64,000 nucleotides of DNA from Scilla litardierei (lineage: Eukaryota; Streptophyta; Magnoliopsida; Asparagales; Asparagaceae): positions 109,872,301-109,936,300 of the forward strand of contig CM061135.1 of the NCBI GenBank assembly GCA_030789695.1. The letters run 5' to 3'. The position numbers and the translations under genes are program-made. Every line of letters starts with the position of its first letter. Position 1 is the first letter of the stretch. The notes beneath the pieces were generated by a model. That model saw only the letters and a program-made list of their open reading frames with translations, was not told where the DNA came from and did no database searches. Positions 48,183-59,734 of the stretch are shown piece by piece.

Positions 48183-48334
48183 CGAGAAGACAAAATTAGG
48201 CCACAAATGTTTGTTGAAACCAGGAAATTGCCATCTTCAACTGAAATATAAGAGAAGACAAAATTCTGAACCGGAAAATTGCCATCTTCATCTATAAAAA
48301 TGTCTGTTAATAAGATATTGCCATGTTCAACCAA
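48183..48334 (-). repeat. Inverted satellite module, copy 5
   Basis: Same structure, slightly decayed at its right end (CCATGTTCAACCAATAA). Half-monomers at about 48003 and 48461 flank it. Confidence 0.83.
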
Positions 48335-49768
48335 TAACATTTTTATATATCATTTTCTGATCTTGGTTCTACTTTCTACCTTTAATGAAAGATATGTATC
48401 TTTTTATTAATTGATATGATTTCTATAGCCTAAATTTATCTTCTTTTATTTTCCATTTGAAGATAGCGATCTTTTTACTAAATGATATGATTTTTTGCCT
48501 AATTCTGTCTTCTATTATATTCTAGTTGAAGATGTCGATCTCCCGGTTCCAACGGACAATTTTTGGGTTTTTGGGCTCCGGGCTATTTCCACTTTTTTGG
48601 AAAATAAGTATCATTTTAATAAATAATATGATATTTTGGCCTACTTTTGTCTTCTCTTATATTATGGTTGAAGATGACGACCTCTCAGTTCCAACAGACT
48701 TTTTTTGCGGATTTTTCTGAGCTCCATGCCATTTTCCACCTTTTTGGAAGATAGTATCATTTTATTAAATGATATGATATTTTGGCCTAATTTTGTCTTC
48801 TCAATATTTCGGTAGAAGATGACGATCTCTCGGTTCCAAGAACATTTTTGCTGATTTTTCTTAGCTCGGGGCTATATTGTACACTTTTTGGAAGATAAGA
48901 ATCTTTATAATAAATGATATGATTATGATATTCTAATTTTTTTCTTCTCTTATTTTTCAGTTGACATGGCGATCTGCCAGTTCCAACGGACATTTTTGCG
49001 GATTTTTCTGAGCTCCCAGCCATTTTCTACATTTTATTAAAGATATGGATCTCTTTATTAAATTGATAAGATTTTTGTAGTCTAATTTTGTCTTCTCATT
49101 TTTTAGGTGAATATGGCGATCTCTCGATTCCAACGGATATTTCTGCATATTTTTCCTAAGTTTTTTCTACATTTTCTTGAAGATATGAATCTTTTTTAAT
49201 GCTATTATTTTTGGCCTAATTTTGTCTTCTCTTTTTTAATTGAATATTGCGATCCCCCTGTTCCAACTGACATTTGTGCGGATTTTTATGAGCTCGGTGC
49301 TATTTTCTACATTTTATGGCAGATATGTATCTTTTCATTAATGATATGATTTTGGCCTAATTTTGTCTTCTTTTATTTTTCAGTTTAAGATGGCGATATC
49401 CCGGTTCCAACCAAATGTTTTTCGAAATTTTCTGAGCTTCGAGCTATTTTCTACATTTTCTGTATGATATGAATTTTTATATTAAATGATATGATTTTTA
49501 TAACCTAATCTTGTCTTCGGGATATTTTATGAGCTTCGGGATATTTTCTACATTTTTTTTGTAAGATATGGACATTTATTTTAAATGATTTGATTTTTAT
49601 AGCTTAATTTTGTCTACTCTTATTTTTCAGTTGTAGTTGGCGATCTCCCGGTTCTAATGTAAATTTTTGCAGATTTTTCGAAGGTCTATGCTATTTTCAA
49701 CATTTTATGGAAGATAAGAATTTTTCATTAAATGATATGATTTTTATATCTTACGTTTTTTCTCTTCA

Positions 49769-49872
49769 GTTCATTGCTTGTGTTTTGAATCTATGATTAA
49801 ATTGTTGTTGTTTTACAGTTGAAAACACTATGGATGCTCAAGAAAGAAGACTTCGATCGTTTGAGGTCTAGA
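49769..49872. other. Short unique spacer between satellite and copia element A
   Basis: About 100 bp that is neither satellite nor LTR; no feature seen. The five bases before the LTR are CTAGA; the matching right duplication would lie outside the window. Confidence 0.5.
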
Positions 49873-50393
49873 TGTTGGATATGGACGACATGTATACACC
49901 CATGAGGGGATGTATGCGGGTCTATGGACCTCGGATGTCGCGTACATGAAAGCATGTGCGAAGGGAACCTTTTCATGTATAAAAAGGACCACTCGATAAG
50001 TGGAAAAAGTCACTTTATAAGTGCATAAAGGCACTTGATAAGTGCATGAAGAAGATGATAAGCAAGGGTGTTAATATAAGCTAATAAGCTTATATATGGT
50101 TATTTCCTACAATAACTACCCCTAAAGCCTATAAATATGACCCAAAGGTAAGGCATTTTAGGCTAATCCTTCATGCCATAAGTTTGCATAAGGCAAACCT
50201 TTTCCTCTTCTCCCTTCCATTTTGTTCTTCTTCCAAATAGAGATTTAGACGGTGGAAACGCTGCTTCGATCCTCTGTGACGAAGTACTGACCGTTGTGGC
50301 GAATCCAAGGGCGAAGTTCAGAGACTACAGCGCAGCGTACGCTAACGTAAGTTCTCTTTCGATCCTCCATCATCTGCGCGACGGGATCCTACA
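49873..50393 (+). repeat. 5' LTR of element A
   Basis: 521 bp, TGTTGGATATGG to GATCCTACA. It is related to the LTRs of B (605 bp) at both ends, but the middle is clearly diverged. Confidence 0.88.
50129..50138 (+). promoter_or_regulatory. TATA-like box in the LTR of element A
   Basis: CTATAAATAT in the LTR middle; B has the same TATAAATA in the equivalent place. Confidence 0.6.
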
Positions 50394-50394
50394 T

Positions 50395-50407
50395 TGGTAT
50401 CAAAGCC
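50395..50407 (+). promoter_or_regulatory. Primer binding site of element A
   Basis: TGGTATCAAAGCC begins one base after the LTR and resembles the initiator tRNA-Met site TGGTATCAGAGC. Confidence 0.75.
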
Positions 50408-50469
50408 ATATGGGTTCGCTCCGGTGTCACCGATGAATGACACGTCTCTTTCACGAATAAGTTTCCTTT

Positions 50470-50585
50470 CATTATGGATATGGTAGGAGCGCATCGTGAC
50501 GGAGAGAACGCCAAAAGTTGTTCTTTTCACGTTAGGGTCTTTTGTCATTACGGATATGGCAAGAACTCTCCGTGACGGGAAGAAC
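50470..50585 (+). repeat. Two 40-bp direct repeats in the leader of A
   Basis: CATTATGGATATGG...AGAGAAC (50470-50509) and CATTACGGATATGG...GAAGAAC (50546-50585), 76 bp apart. B has an equivalent pair. Confidence 0.8.
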
Positions 50586-50860
50586 TGACCGTTCATCTCG
50601 CCAAACTAGCACTCTTCATGGGTGCTGAGTCTCCATTCAATAGAGAATGTGAACTCTCTTCATGTGGAGCGTGAAGTTTGAGGTCGTGAAGGTATGTTAT
50701 TTTTTTATCACACGGCCATTGAAACATAATTACTTTCTCGATGAACGGGTGTCTCATCAGAGAAGATGGTGGTTATAAAACTTCTCATTTGAGAAGAAGA
50801 TCTTTGGTGCATGATCACCATGGCCATGCAGGTAATGGTGGCAATGCACCCCCTCTCCGC

Positions 50861-51420
50861 GTTGAGGAGGGGGTTGGCTTCGGCCAATAACACCGAAAGG
50901 GGGGAGGACTCCAAAAAGGGAAGGCCGGCTGGCCAAGGGAAGACCGGTCGACCAAGGCCATGGCCGGCTCTGGCATCGGCCAGGGCAGAGGCTGCCCTAG
51001 CCTCAGCCAGGGCCAGAGGCTGGCCAGGCCGGCACTGGCCTTTCTGCCAGGGTCGTGGCCGGCCCTGGCCTTTCTGCCAGGGTCGTGGCCGGCCCTGGCA
51101 TCGGCCAGGGCCTGGCCGGCCCTGGCAGAGGCCAGGGCCTCGGCCAGGGCCAGGGCCTGGCCGGCCGGCCCTGGCAGAGGCCAGGGCCACTGGCCAGGGC
51201 CAGGCCGGCCCTGGCCGAGGCCAGGGCCAGGCCGAGGCCAGGGCCAGGCCAGAGGCCGGCCGTGGCCTCTGTCAGGGCCAGGGCCGGCTCTGGCATCGGC
51301 CAGGGCCGGCCGGCCGACCAGGGCAGAGGCGCCCTGGCCGGCCAGGGCCTCTGCCAGGGGGCAGAGGCCGTCCGGCCAGCCAGGGCAAAGGTGCCATGGG
51401 CTCGGCCACAACCCCAAAGG
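50861..51420 (+). repeat. GC-rich GGCCAGGGCC low-complexity tract in the leader of A
   Basis: Dense GGCC, CCAGGGCC and GGCCGGCC words inside an otherwise AT-rich window. It lies between primer site and gag. Long open frames on both strands here (for example 50811-51647, 50815-51564) come from the absence of A/T-rich stops and are not credible genes. Confidence 0.9.
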
Positions 51421-51559
51421 GATGGGGGAGGTCTGCATGGCCGGCCCATACGGGACCGGCGGCAGTTGCATACGGCAAAACCCCATACAAGGGGAATCCG
51501 GCCTTGGCACGGCCACGGCTCGACCCCGGCAATGGCCAGGGCAGGCCACAATCTCCCGC

Positions 51560-51632
51560 TGCAAAATACGTTTGCGAAATACGTTTGCAAAATACGGTTT
51601 TCAAAATACGTTTTTTCAAAAACGCTTTTTCG
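51560..51632 (+). repeat. Short tandem AAAATACGTTT-type repeats
   Basis: AAATACGTTTGCG/AAATACGTTTGCA/AAATACGGTTTTC/AAATACGTTTTTT follow one another. B has a similar AAAACGTATTTTTC tract at about 59880-59935. Confidence 0.75.
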
Positions 51633-51658
51633 CTGCAAGTACTATAAGAGTACTATTG

Positions 51659-51772
51659 TTTGATAAGTAATGGGGAAATATTGAAAGTTGTTCTAGATGG
51701 TGATTGGCATCGTGATGTTCTTTCCGATTCTAGAGCAACATCTTCAATATTTTTCGAAAGTAACTTATCAAA
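51659..51772 (+). other. Long imperfect hairpin in the leader of A
   Basis: TTTGATAAG and AATATTGAAAGTTGTTCTAGA on the left pair with TCTAGAGCAACATCTTCAATATT and CTTATCAAA on the right. B keeps the same structure at 59735-59849. It ends about 70 bp before the gag ATG. Confidence 0.75.
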
Positions 51773-51839
51773 TGAAAACTTTATGCAATGTTTTTTGATC
51801 AAACTTGTTTTATGTCTTTTGCAACATTTTAAAACTGAA

Positions 51840-53853
51840 ATGTCTTCCGCTGCTAAGAACATCGTTGCTGAGTTAAACAAAGGTGAAAAAATCAACGGCG
51901 ATAATTACAAACTATGGTCCATGAAGATACAATATGTTCTAGAGGAGCAAGACGTGCTCGAAACTCTGAAGAACATAATGACTGAACCTGAGTTAGGCAC
52001 TACGGCCCAACACAGAAGAGACAGGGAAGCTTTTGATGCTTGGTCTTGGAAGAACAAGATTGCTCGCATTACGTTGCTGTCAAGTATGGCAGACGACATA
52101 ATGCGGATCTTCCGAGAATATGACCTAACTATGGACATATGGTCCAAGCTAGATGAGAAGTTTGGTGGCACCTCGGTGACCAAACTTCGCTCTTTAACTA
52201 TAAGATTCGATTTGTACAAAAAGCGTCGAGATCATTCCATGGGAATGCATCTTCGACACATGGCGAATCTTATTTCAGAGTTAAAGGATGAAGGTCATGT
52301 GCTCACTGATGAGCAACAAATCCAAGAGGTCATACGTTCTCTACCAATCGAATGGGAACAAATGAAGATGCATCTCACTCATAATGAGAGCATCAAGAAT
52401 TTCAGTGATGTTTCTAAGCACCTCGAGTTAGAGGAAGAGCGGCTTGCGGCCACCAAGTCAAGTGCAGAGGTGCACATGGTTGCTAGTTCCTCACAAGGGG
52501 AAAGAAACGTAAACATCACTCGAAGTTTGCTAATGACCAGCAAAAGCAACCAGTGTCTACCAAGAAACCCAAACAGAAAGGCGGGAACTAGAAATGTCAC
52601 AAGAAGAAAGACTTGAAGAGGATCAAGTGCTTCAAGTGCAACAAGTTAGGTCACTATGCCCGTTCTTGTACGGATGGAGGTGACAAGGTAACTTGTAATA
52701 ATACTAGTTACATATGTGTTTCTAGTTCAATATTTCTTGTAGAATCTAATCCTTTTTGGATAATTGATTCAGGTGCCACCGACCACATAGCAAGGGACAG
52801 ACGGTCCTTCGTGGAGTATCACCAGATACCCCAAGGAACGAAGTGGATATATGTAGGAAACAACACACGTGTTGAAGTGAAAGGCGTTGGGACGTGCAAG
52901 CTCGTCTTGGACAACGGCCGCACTATCTTACTTCATGATGTCCTCTTCGCTCCAGATATTCGAAGGAATATTATATCTGTGGTTGTATTAATGGGTCTTG
53001 GTTATAGTTGGTTCTTTCATGATTGTAATGTGGATTTGTCTTGTAATAATTCTGTAATTGGTTCTGGGTATGTTTTTAAGGGATTCATTGTATTAAATAC
53101 TATGTACGATTCCTCTAATTTTAATGAAAATTTCCTTGTTGCAAATTCTTCGATTTATGAATCTGATGTAATTTGTTAGCACGCAAGGCTTGGTCACATT
53201 GGACCAGCACGTATGGATAGACTTGCCAAACGTGGCCTTCTATCCAATGTTTCAAAGGTCAAAATGTCGACGTGCGAACATTGCCTTGTAGGAAAATCTT
53301 GTCGCAAGCCATTTGGAACCGGCACAAGGGCCGAGGTTCCATTACAGCTCATCCATTCGGACATATGTGGTCCGATGAATGTCAAGACAAGACGCGGGAA
53401 GTCCTACTTCATCACTTTTATTGATGACTTCACCCGATTCGGACATATCTATTTGATATCCCACAAAAGTGAAGCATTAACCTGCTTTAAAAACTATATG
53501 AGTTTAGTGGAAAATCAATTAGATCGCAAGATTAAGGTCTTGCGAACCGATAGAGGCGGTGAATATCAATCAGCAAGTTTTAAGGAACTTTGTGATGAAA
53601 AGGGCATAGTTCATCAAATAACTATGCCTTATACTCCACAACAAAATGGTGTTGCTGAAAGGAGGAATAAGACTTTGATGGAAATGGTCCGTTCAATGAT
53701 GGCACAAGCTAACTTGCCAATCACCTTTTGGGGTGATGTTATTGACGGCTACTTTCATCTTGAACCGCGTACCCTCGAAATCAGTTAGCTCCACTCCTTA
53801 TGAGTCGTGGAACCAAAGGTCTCCTGACTTAAGCATATTAAAACCTTGGGGGT
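51840..53853 (+). pseudogene. Element A gag, protease and integrase part, broken
   Basis: The ATG at 51840 (MSSAAKNIVAELNKGEK) matches the start of B. Domains in order: UBN2-type gag; CCHC knuckle CFKCNKLGHYARSC at about 52628-52669; protease with IDSGATDH at about 52765; HHCC finger; integrase core with HSD, RTDRGGEY and NGVAERRN. Compared with B, a one-base deletion near 52498 shifts the frame, a TAG follows near 52592, a Trp codon is TAG at 53177-53179, and the frame shifts again near 53735. The reading ends at 53853 where element B is inserted after ...LKPWG. Confidence 0.9.
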
Positions 53854-54458
53854 TGTTGGATCCTGCCAAAACAGAGTTAGGATCGATAAATGAAGTTGAG
53901 ACTTACGCTTGCGTATACGGCACGGTAGTCTACGAACTTCGCCTTCGGATTCGCCACGACGGATTGAGTCTTCTCACAAACGGAGTAAGGCTACTAAATC
54001 CACAATCTAAATCTCTACTTTTAGATTAAGGACTTGGATAAAGAGAGAAGAAGGATTTCGGCAGAGCTTCGCTAGAAAGAAATGCATGCAAGAATGCCAT
54101 GCAAAAGTGTAAGGAAATGGCTAACCCTTGGATCTTATTTATAGCCCCCAAGGTAGTTATTTTAGGAGCAATTGTTCCTTTGGAACAATTTAACTAAGGT
54201 GTACCATCGTACATGGCATATTATAAGCTTAAGTTGTACCATATGCATGGTACACCATAAGCTTAAGATATTACCCCTTTATTAGCCATATGTCGCATGC
54301 ACTTATGCACATATAATGCGACTTTCCCATCAATCTAGAGATCCTCTCCGCAAGGGAACATATTCCCTTTGCACACGACTTCGTGTACGCGACGTTCGAG
54401 GTCCGTATTCCCTCGTACATCCCCTACAAGGGTGTACTAACGTCTTCCATATCCAACA
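53854..54458 (-). repeat. 3' LTR of element B
   Basis: 605 bp, TG...CA; in element orientation it starts TGTTGGATATGGAAGACG. TATAAATAA on the minus strand lies at 54135-54143. Confidence 0.93.
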
Positions 54459-54470
54459 TCTCCCACTCAC
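54459..54470 (-). promoter_or_regulatory. Polypurine tract of element B
   Basis: GTGAGTGGGAGA on the minus strand abuts the LTR start. Confidence 0.75.
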
Positions 54471-55473
54471 ACTTGAGGGGATTGTAAGAGAATGTCTTTC
54501 TCTTAGTTCTTTCATCTATCATACCGAGAAATAGACCGTGCGACCGTCATGCGCGTAGAGTCTATTGTTGTGCACTTGTTAGAGATACACAACGACCTCA
54601 AAGGTGCAAAGTTGAGTAGTTCAACGCATGCTTTACCCTAGATTATTTCTTCACATTTCTTATACTTTATATTCAACAATTGAATCCCATCTGGATCACA
54701 ATTGGCTGGCCAGCTTTGAATCATTAAAGTCCAAATGTGAATATGAAATCAATCTTCCTCTTCTTGCGAACCTTCTGATCTTGACTTGATTCGCTTTTCT
54801 AACGTGCCCCGCCGAGCCGAATTATCATAGCCCATTAGCAACACGCTAAGATAGCGATCATCTCATCAAATCTAAAGGAACCAATTGGAGTCCTTGAGGG
54901 TAAGAGTTAAGGCCCATATGGCCTTTGAGTCTCACATAATAGCAAACACTATTGCTACTAACTCAGTGGTCGAAATGCATACGTGGTATGAACACGTATT
55001 ACAACATCGCTCCTTTCCCAGGGAGTGTATGTCTCAATGATGTTGTAAGGATGATGATCAGACACCACAATGTCTGACTTTGAGTCCCTTATTCTACTCA
55101 AATAATCCTTTGGACTCACATCCCGCATTTAGACAGATAGGATTTCAAAAAATCCTCTTAGATCTTTTGTAAGCATCCATATGATGCAGATCTTTCATGC
55201 GACCATTTTGTTTAAGTCATGACTTTTAAATCATCCGTCTGATGATTTTGACTTCAAAACAGGTCTCATCTCTATTCCATCTGTCTGATAGAATAAGGCG
55301 GTTGCTCATGTGAGAGAGCCAACCTCAATCTGTCCGACATACTAGAATTCAGCTGAGATTTCAAAAATGTACACAAACATTTCTTAAGAAATTCATATGC
55401 AATGTTTGAAAAAGAACTTATTCTTTTATTAATTTTGATCATTTACAGACATGGGAATTTACATTGGTACAAC
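54471..55473 (-). other. 3' non-coding region of element B
   Basis: About 1 kb between the pol stop and the polypurine tract. No open frame of note. The part next to pol matches 63776-64000 of element A. Confidence 0.7.
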
Positions 55474-58400
55474 TCAGCTCTTACGCAATCCTTGAGATGA
55501 TAAGTGTTTGTAAAACACATCTCTGGGGATAGCCTTTGTAAGCGGATCCGCTATCATCTCATGCGTAGATATGTACCTTATGTCTACCTTCTTGGTCTTA
55601 TCATAGTCTTTTGCAAATTTGTAGCGGATATCTATGTGTTTGGTCTTACAATGGAATTTCGGATCTTTGACATAGGCTATAGATGCTTGACTGTCGCTGT
55701 GTATGGGTACAGCACCTGAGTCACTTGCATTAATTAGCCTGTCTAAGAACTTCCTAAGCCAAACAGCCTCTTGGACTGCCATGCTAAATGCTACAAACTC
55801 GGCTTCCATGGTTGAAAGTGCGATGCAGGATTGTTTCTTGCTACTCCAGGATATTGCACCAGATCCGAGTAGAAAAACATATCCTGAGGTCGATCGTCGC
55901 TCATCGAGATCACCCGCCCAATCAGCATCAGTGTAGCCTTCGAGCCTCAAGGCATCTCCTTGATAGCATAAAGCAAAGTCTGCAGTTCCTTTGAGATACC
56001 GCATTATCCTCTTAACCGCTTTCCAGTGTACTTGCCCTGGGTTGGATTGGTAACGACTTACCATTCCAACGGCAAAACAGATGTCCGGTCTTGTACACAT
56101 CATAGCGTACATTAGACTACCAACTGCACTGGAATATGGAACTTTTTCCATAATCTCCTTCTCTTTTTGGTTCTTCGGACATGATTTCAGACATAAATTG
56201 TCGCACTTGCTTATTGGAGTATCAATGGACTTGCAGTCCTGCATATTAAAACGTTCTAGAACCTTCTTTATATAAGTCTCCTGTGAAAGAGAAAGAAGTT
56301 TCTCCGAACGATTCCTTGAAATCTTAACTCCAAGGATATATGCGGCTTCTCCCATGTCCTTCATCTCAAAAACTGATGAAAGCCAAGCCTTGATATCCAT
56401 CACAAAGCCCTTGTCATTTCCGGCTATTAAAATGTCATCTACATATAGAGACATAATAACATACTTGTTCTTATTCCTCTTGATATATACACAGTTATCT
56501 TCATCAAGCATGGAAAATCCATTTGATAAGACAACCTCTTGAAATCGTATATACCATTGCCTCGATGATTGTTTAAGACCATATATAGATTTAAGAAGTT
56601 TACAAACCTTATGTTCGTTTCCTTCTTTTACAAACCCTGTTGGTTGTTCCATATAGATCTCCTCGTCCAATTCTCCATTGAGAAAGGCAGTCTTTACATC
56701 CATTTGATGTAATTCGATGTCTAAGCAAGCTACCATTGCCAGAATCAGGCGAATTGAGGTAAAACGAACAACAGGTGAGAAGGTCTCTTCGTAGTCTATC
56801 CCTTCCTGTTGCGTAAAACCTTTCGCTACAAGGCGAGCTTTATATCTGTCAATAGAGCCATCAGCCTTATGCTTGATCTTGAGAACCCATTTGTTCCCAA
56901 TAGCTCTACGTCCTCTGGGTAAGTCAACTAAGTCCCAGACTTGGTTAACTTTCATGGATTCTAACTCCTCTTGCATCGCTTCCATCCATTTGTCTTTAGC
57001 AGGGCAAGATACGGCCTGTTTGAAAGTAGCAGGCTCGTCATCTTCTTGTAATAAAGTCATAAAGGTTTGCGGAAATTCATCCTCAAATCTTAGAGGAGCC
57101 AACCTTGTACGACTACTACGTCGTATTTGAGGTTCTTCAAGTCCTTGTTGACTTGAGTTTAGATCAATTCTAATATCACTCCCACTTGGAATGTCGTTAG
57201 AATTGCTCCCACTTGGATCATTATTCCCGTATGGAATAGGATAATCGTCATTCGTATAATCCATTGGTGAAGGTTGAAACGCATTTTCGATTTCACCAAG
57301 AATTCTCCCACTCGAATGAGGTAATCCTTCTTGATCATAAATCTCAAATAGAGATAAGTCCTGACTTATCTCGCCCTGTCTTGGAAACTCGTTTTCCAAG
57401 AAAGTGGCATCACTCGACTCAAACTCAATTAGCCCACCATTGTCTTCCTGACTAACAAAAACATAACCTTTGGAGTTTTCTGCGTATCGTATAAAGATAC
57501 ATTTCCTTCCCCTTGGCCCAAGTTTGCCATACTTATGGGAGGAAATATGTGCGTAGGATGCACAACCCCAAGGTTTCAAAAAGTTTAAGTCAGGAGACCT
57601 TTGGTTCCACAACTCATAAGGAGTGGAGCTAACTGATTTCGAGGGTACGCGGTTTAAAATGAAAGCGGCCGTCAATAATGCATCACCCCAAAAGGTGATT
57701 GGCAAGTTAGCTTGCGCCATCATTGAACGGACCATTTCCATTAAAGTCCTATTTCTCCTTTCTGCAACACCGTTTTGTTGAGGAGTATAAGGCATAGTTA
57801 CCTGATGTACTATGCCTTTTTCATCACAAAGTTCCTTAAAACTTATTGATTGATATTCACCGCCCCTATCGGTTCGTAAGACCTTAATCTTGCGATCTAA
57901 TTGATTCTCCACTAAACTCATATAGTTTTTAAAGCAAGCCAAAGCTTCACTTTTGTGGGATATCAAATAGATATGTCCGAATCGGGTGAAATCATCAATA
58001 AAAGTGATGAAATACGACTTTCCGCGTCTTGTCTTGACATTCATCGGACCACGTATGTCCGAATGGATAAGCTGTAATGGAACCTCGGCCCTTGTGTCGG
58101 TTCCAAACGGCTTGCGACAAGATTTCCCCACAAGGCAATGTTCGCAGGTCGACATTTCAACCTTTGAAACATTGGATAGAAGGCCACGTTTGGCAAGTCT
58201 ATCCATACGCGTTGGTCCAATATGACCAAGCCTTGCGTGCCAACAAATCACATCAGACTCATAAGTCTTAGAATTTGCAATAAGGAAATTTTCATTACAT
58301 GAGGAATCATACATTGTACTCATTACAATAAATCCTTTAAATACAAACCCAGTACCAATAAGAGTATTATTACAACTTAAGTCCACATTACAATCATGAA

Positions 58401-59577
58401 AAAACCAGTTATAGCCAAGACCCATTAATACGACCACAGAAATTATATTCCTTCGAATATCTGGAGCGAATAGGACATCATGAAGTAGGAGAGTGCGGCC
58501 GTTGTCCAAGACTAGCTTGCAAGTCCCAACGCCTGTCACTTCAACACGTGTGTTGTTTCCTACATAGATCCACTTCGTTCCTTGGGGTATCCGGTGATAC
58601 TCCACGAAGGACCGTCTGTCCCTTGCTATGTGGTCGGTGGCACCTGAATCAATTATCCAAAATGGATTAGATTCCATAAGAAATATTGAACTAGAAACAC
58701 ATATGTAACTAGTATATTTACAAGTTACCTCGTCGCCTCCACTCGTACACGAACGAGCATAGTGACCGAGCTTGTTGCACTTGAAGCACTTGATCCTCTT
58801 CAAGTCTTTCTTCTTGTGCCATTTCTTGTGCCCACCCTTATGTTTGGGTTTCTTGGTAGACTCAGGTTGCTTATTACGTTCATTAGGGAACTTCGAACGA
58901 TCTTTCCGTTTCTTTCCCCCGTGTGAGGAACTAGCAACCATGTGCACTTCTGCACTTGGCTTGGCAGCCGCAAGCCGCTCTTCCTCTAATTCGAGGTGCT
59001 TGGAAACATCGCTGAAGGTCTTGATGCTCTCATTGTGAGTGAGATGCATCTTCATTTGATCCCACCCATTTGGTAGGGAACGTATAACTGCTTGGATTTG
59101 TTGCTCATCAGTGAGCACATGACCTGCGTCCTTTAACTCCGAGATAAGGTTCTCCATATGTCGCAGATGTTTCCCCATGGAATGATCTGGACGTTTCTTA
59201 TATGTATCGAACCTTATAGTTAAGGCGCGAAGTTTGGACACCGATGTGCCACCGAACTTCTCCTCTAGCTTGGACCATATGTCCATGGCTAGGTCATGTT
59301 CTCGGAAGATGCGTATTATGTCATCAGCCATACTGCTTAATAACATAATGCGCGCTATCTTGTTCTTCCGAGATCAAGCATCAAAAGCTTCCTTGTCTCG
59401 TCGGTGTTGGGCCGTAGTGCCCAACTCGGGTTCAATCATGACGTTCTTCAGAGTTTCGAGCACTTCTTGCTCCTCTAGAACGTATTGTATCTTGATGGAC
59501 CAAAGTTTGTAATTATCGCCGTTGAGTTTTTCACCTTTGTTTAACTCAGCGACGATATTCTTTGAAGCGGAAGACAT
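55474..59577 (-). pseudogene. Element B gag-pol polyprotein, single in-frame stop
   Basis: One frame of 1367 codons from ATG at 59577 (MSSASKNIVAELNKGEK). Approximate residues: UBN2-type gag 1-220; CCHC knuckle CFKCNKLGHYARSC 264-277; protease IDSGATDH near 310; integrase HHCC finger 447-481 and catalytic Asp507, Asp570, Glu606 (35 residues between the last two); RT from about 870 with YVDD at 1045-1048; RNase H TDADWAGD near 1215; end LRKS. The polyprotein would package, copy and integrate the element. Codon 68 is TGA (59374-59376) where A has Trp. It is otherwise uninterrupted. Readthrough, or an internal start at 59346 lacking the gag N-terminus, seem unlikely to restore full activity. Confidence 0.93.
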
Positions 59578-59734
59578 TTTACTTTTAAAATGCTGCAAAA
59601 GACATAAAACCAAAGGTTTGATCAAAAAAATTGCATTGAAAAATTCTTAAAATACAATTCCCATTTGAAGTGATAGTAGAATATCCCATTTGGATAGTTC
59701 TAATTTCAACTCCCACTTGGAATGATATTTATAA

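Larger units (their letters stand above)
44880..49768 (+). repeat. 147-bp satellite array, block 7 (right end)
   Basis: Monomers continue to about 49768. The order of variants (about 44920, 45100, 46246, 48003, 48183) repeats that at 10470, 10665, 14859, 16610 and 16788, with roughly 3 kb fewer monomers. Confidence 0.93.

Noticed and set aside
50811..51647. Long open frames on both strands in the GC-rich leader of A (also 60136-60621 and 59961-60449 in B)
   Set aside because: Several overlapping frames on both strands with only Gly/Pro/Ala/Arg/Trp repeats: an effect of GGCC repeats lacking stops.
55504..57455. Plus-strand frames opposite the B polyprotein (for example 55504-55719, 56873-57130)
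   Set aside because: Antisense shadows of the copia coding frame.
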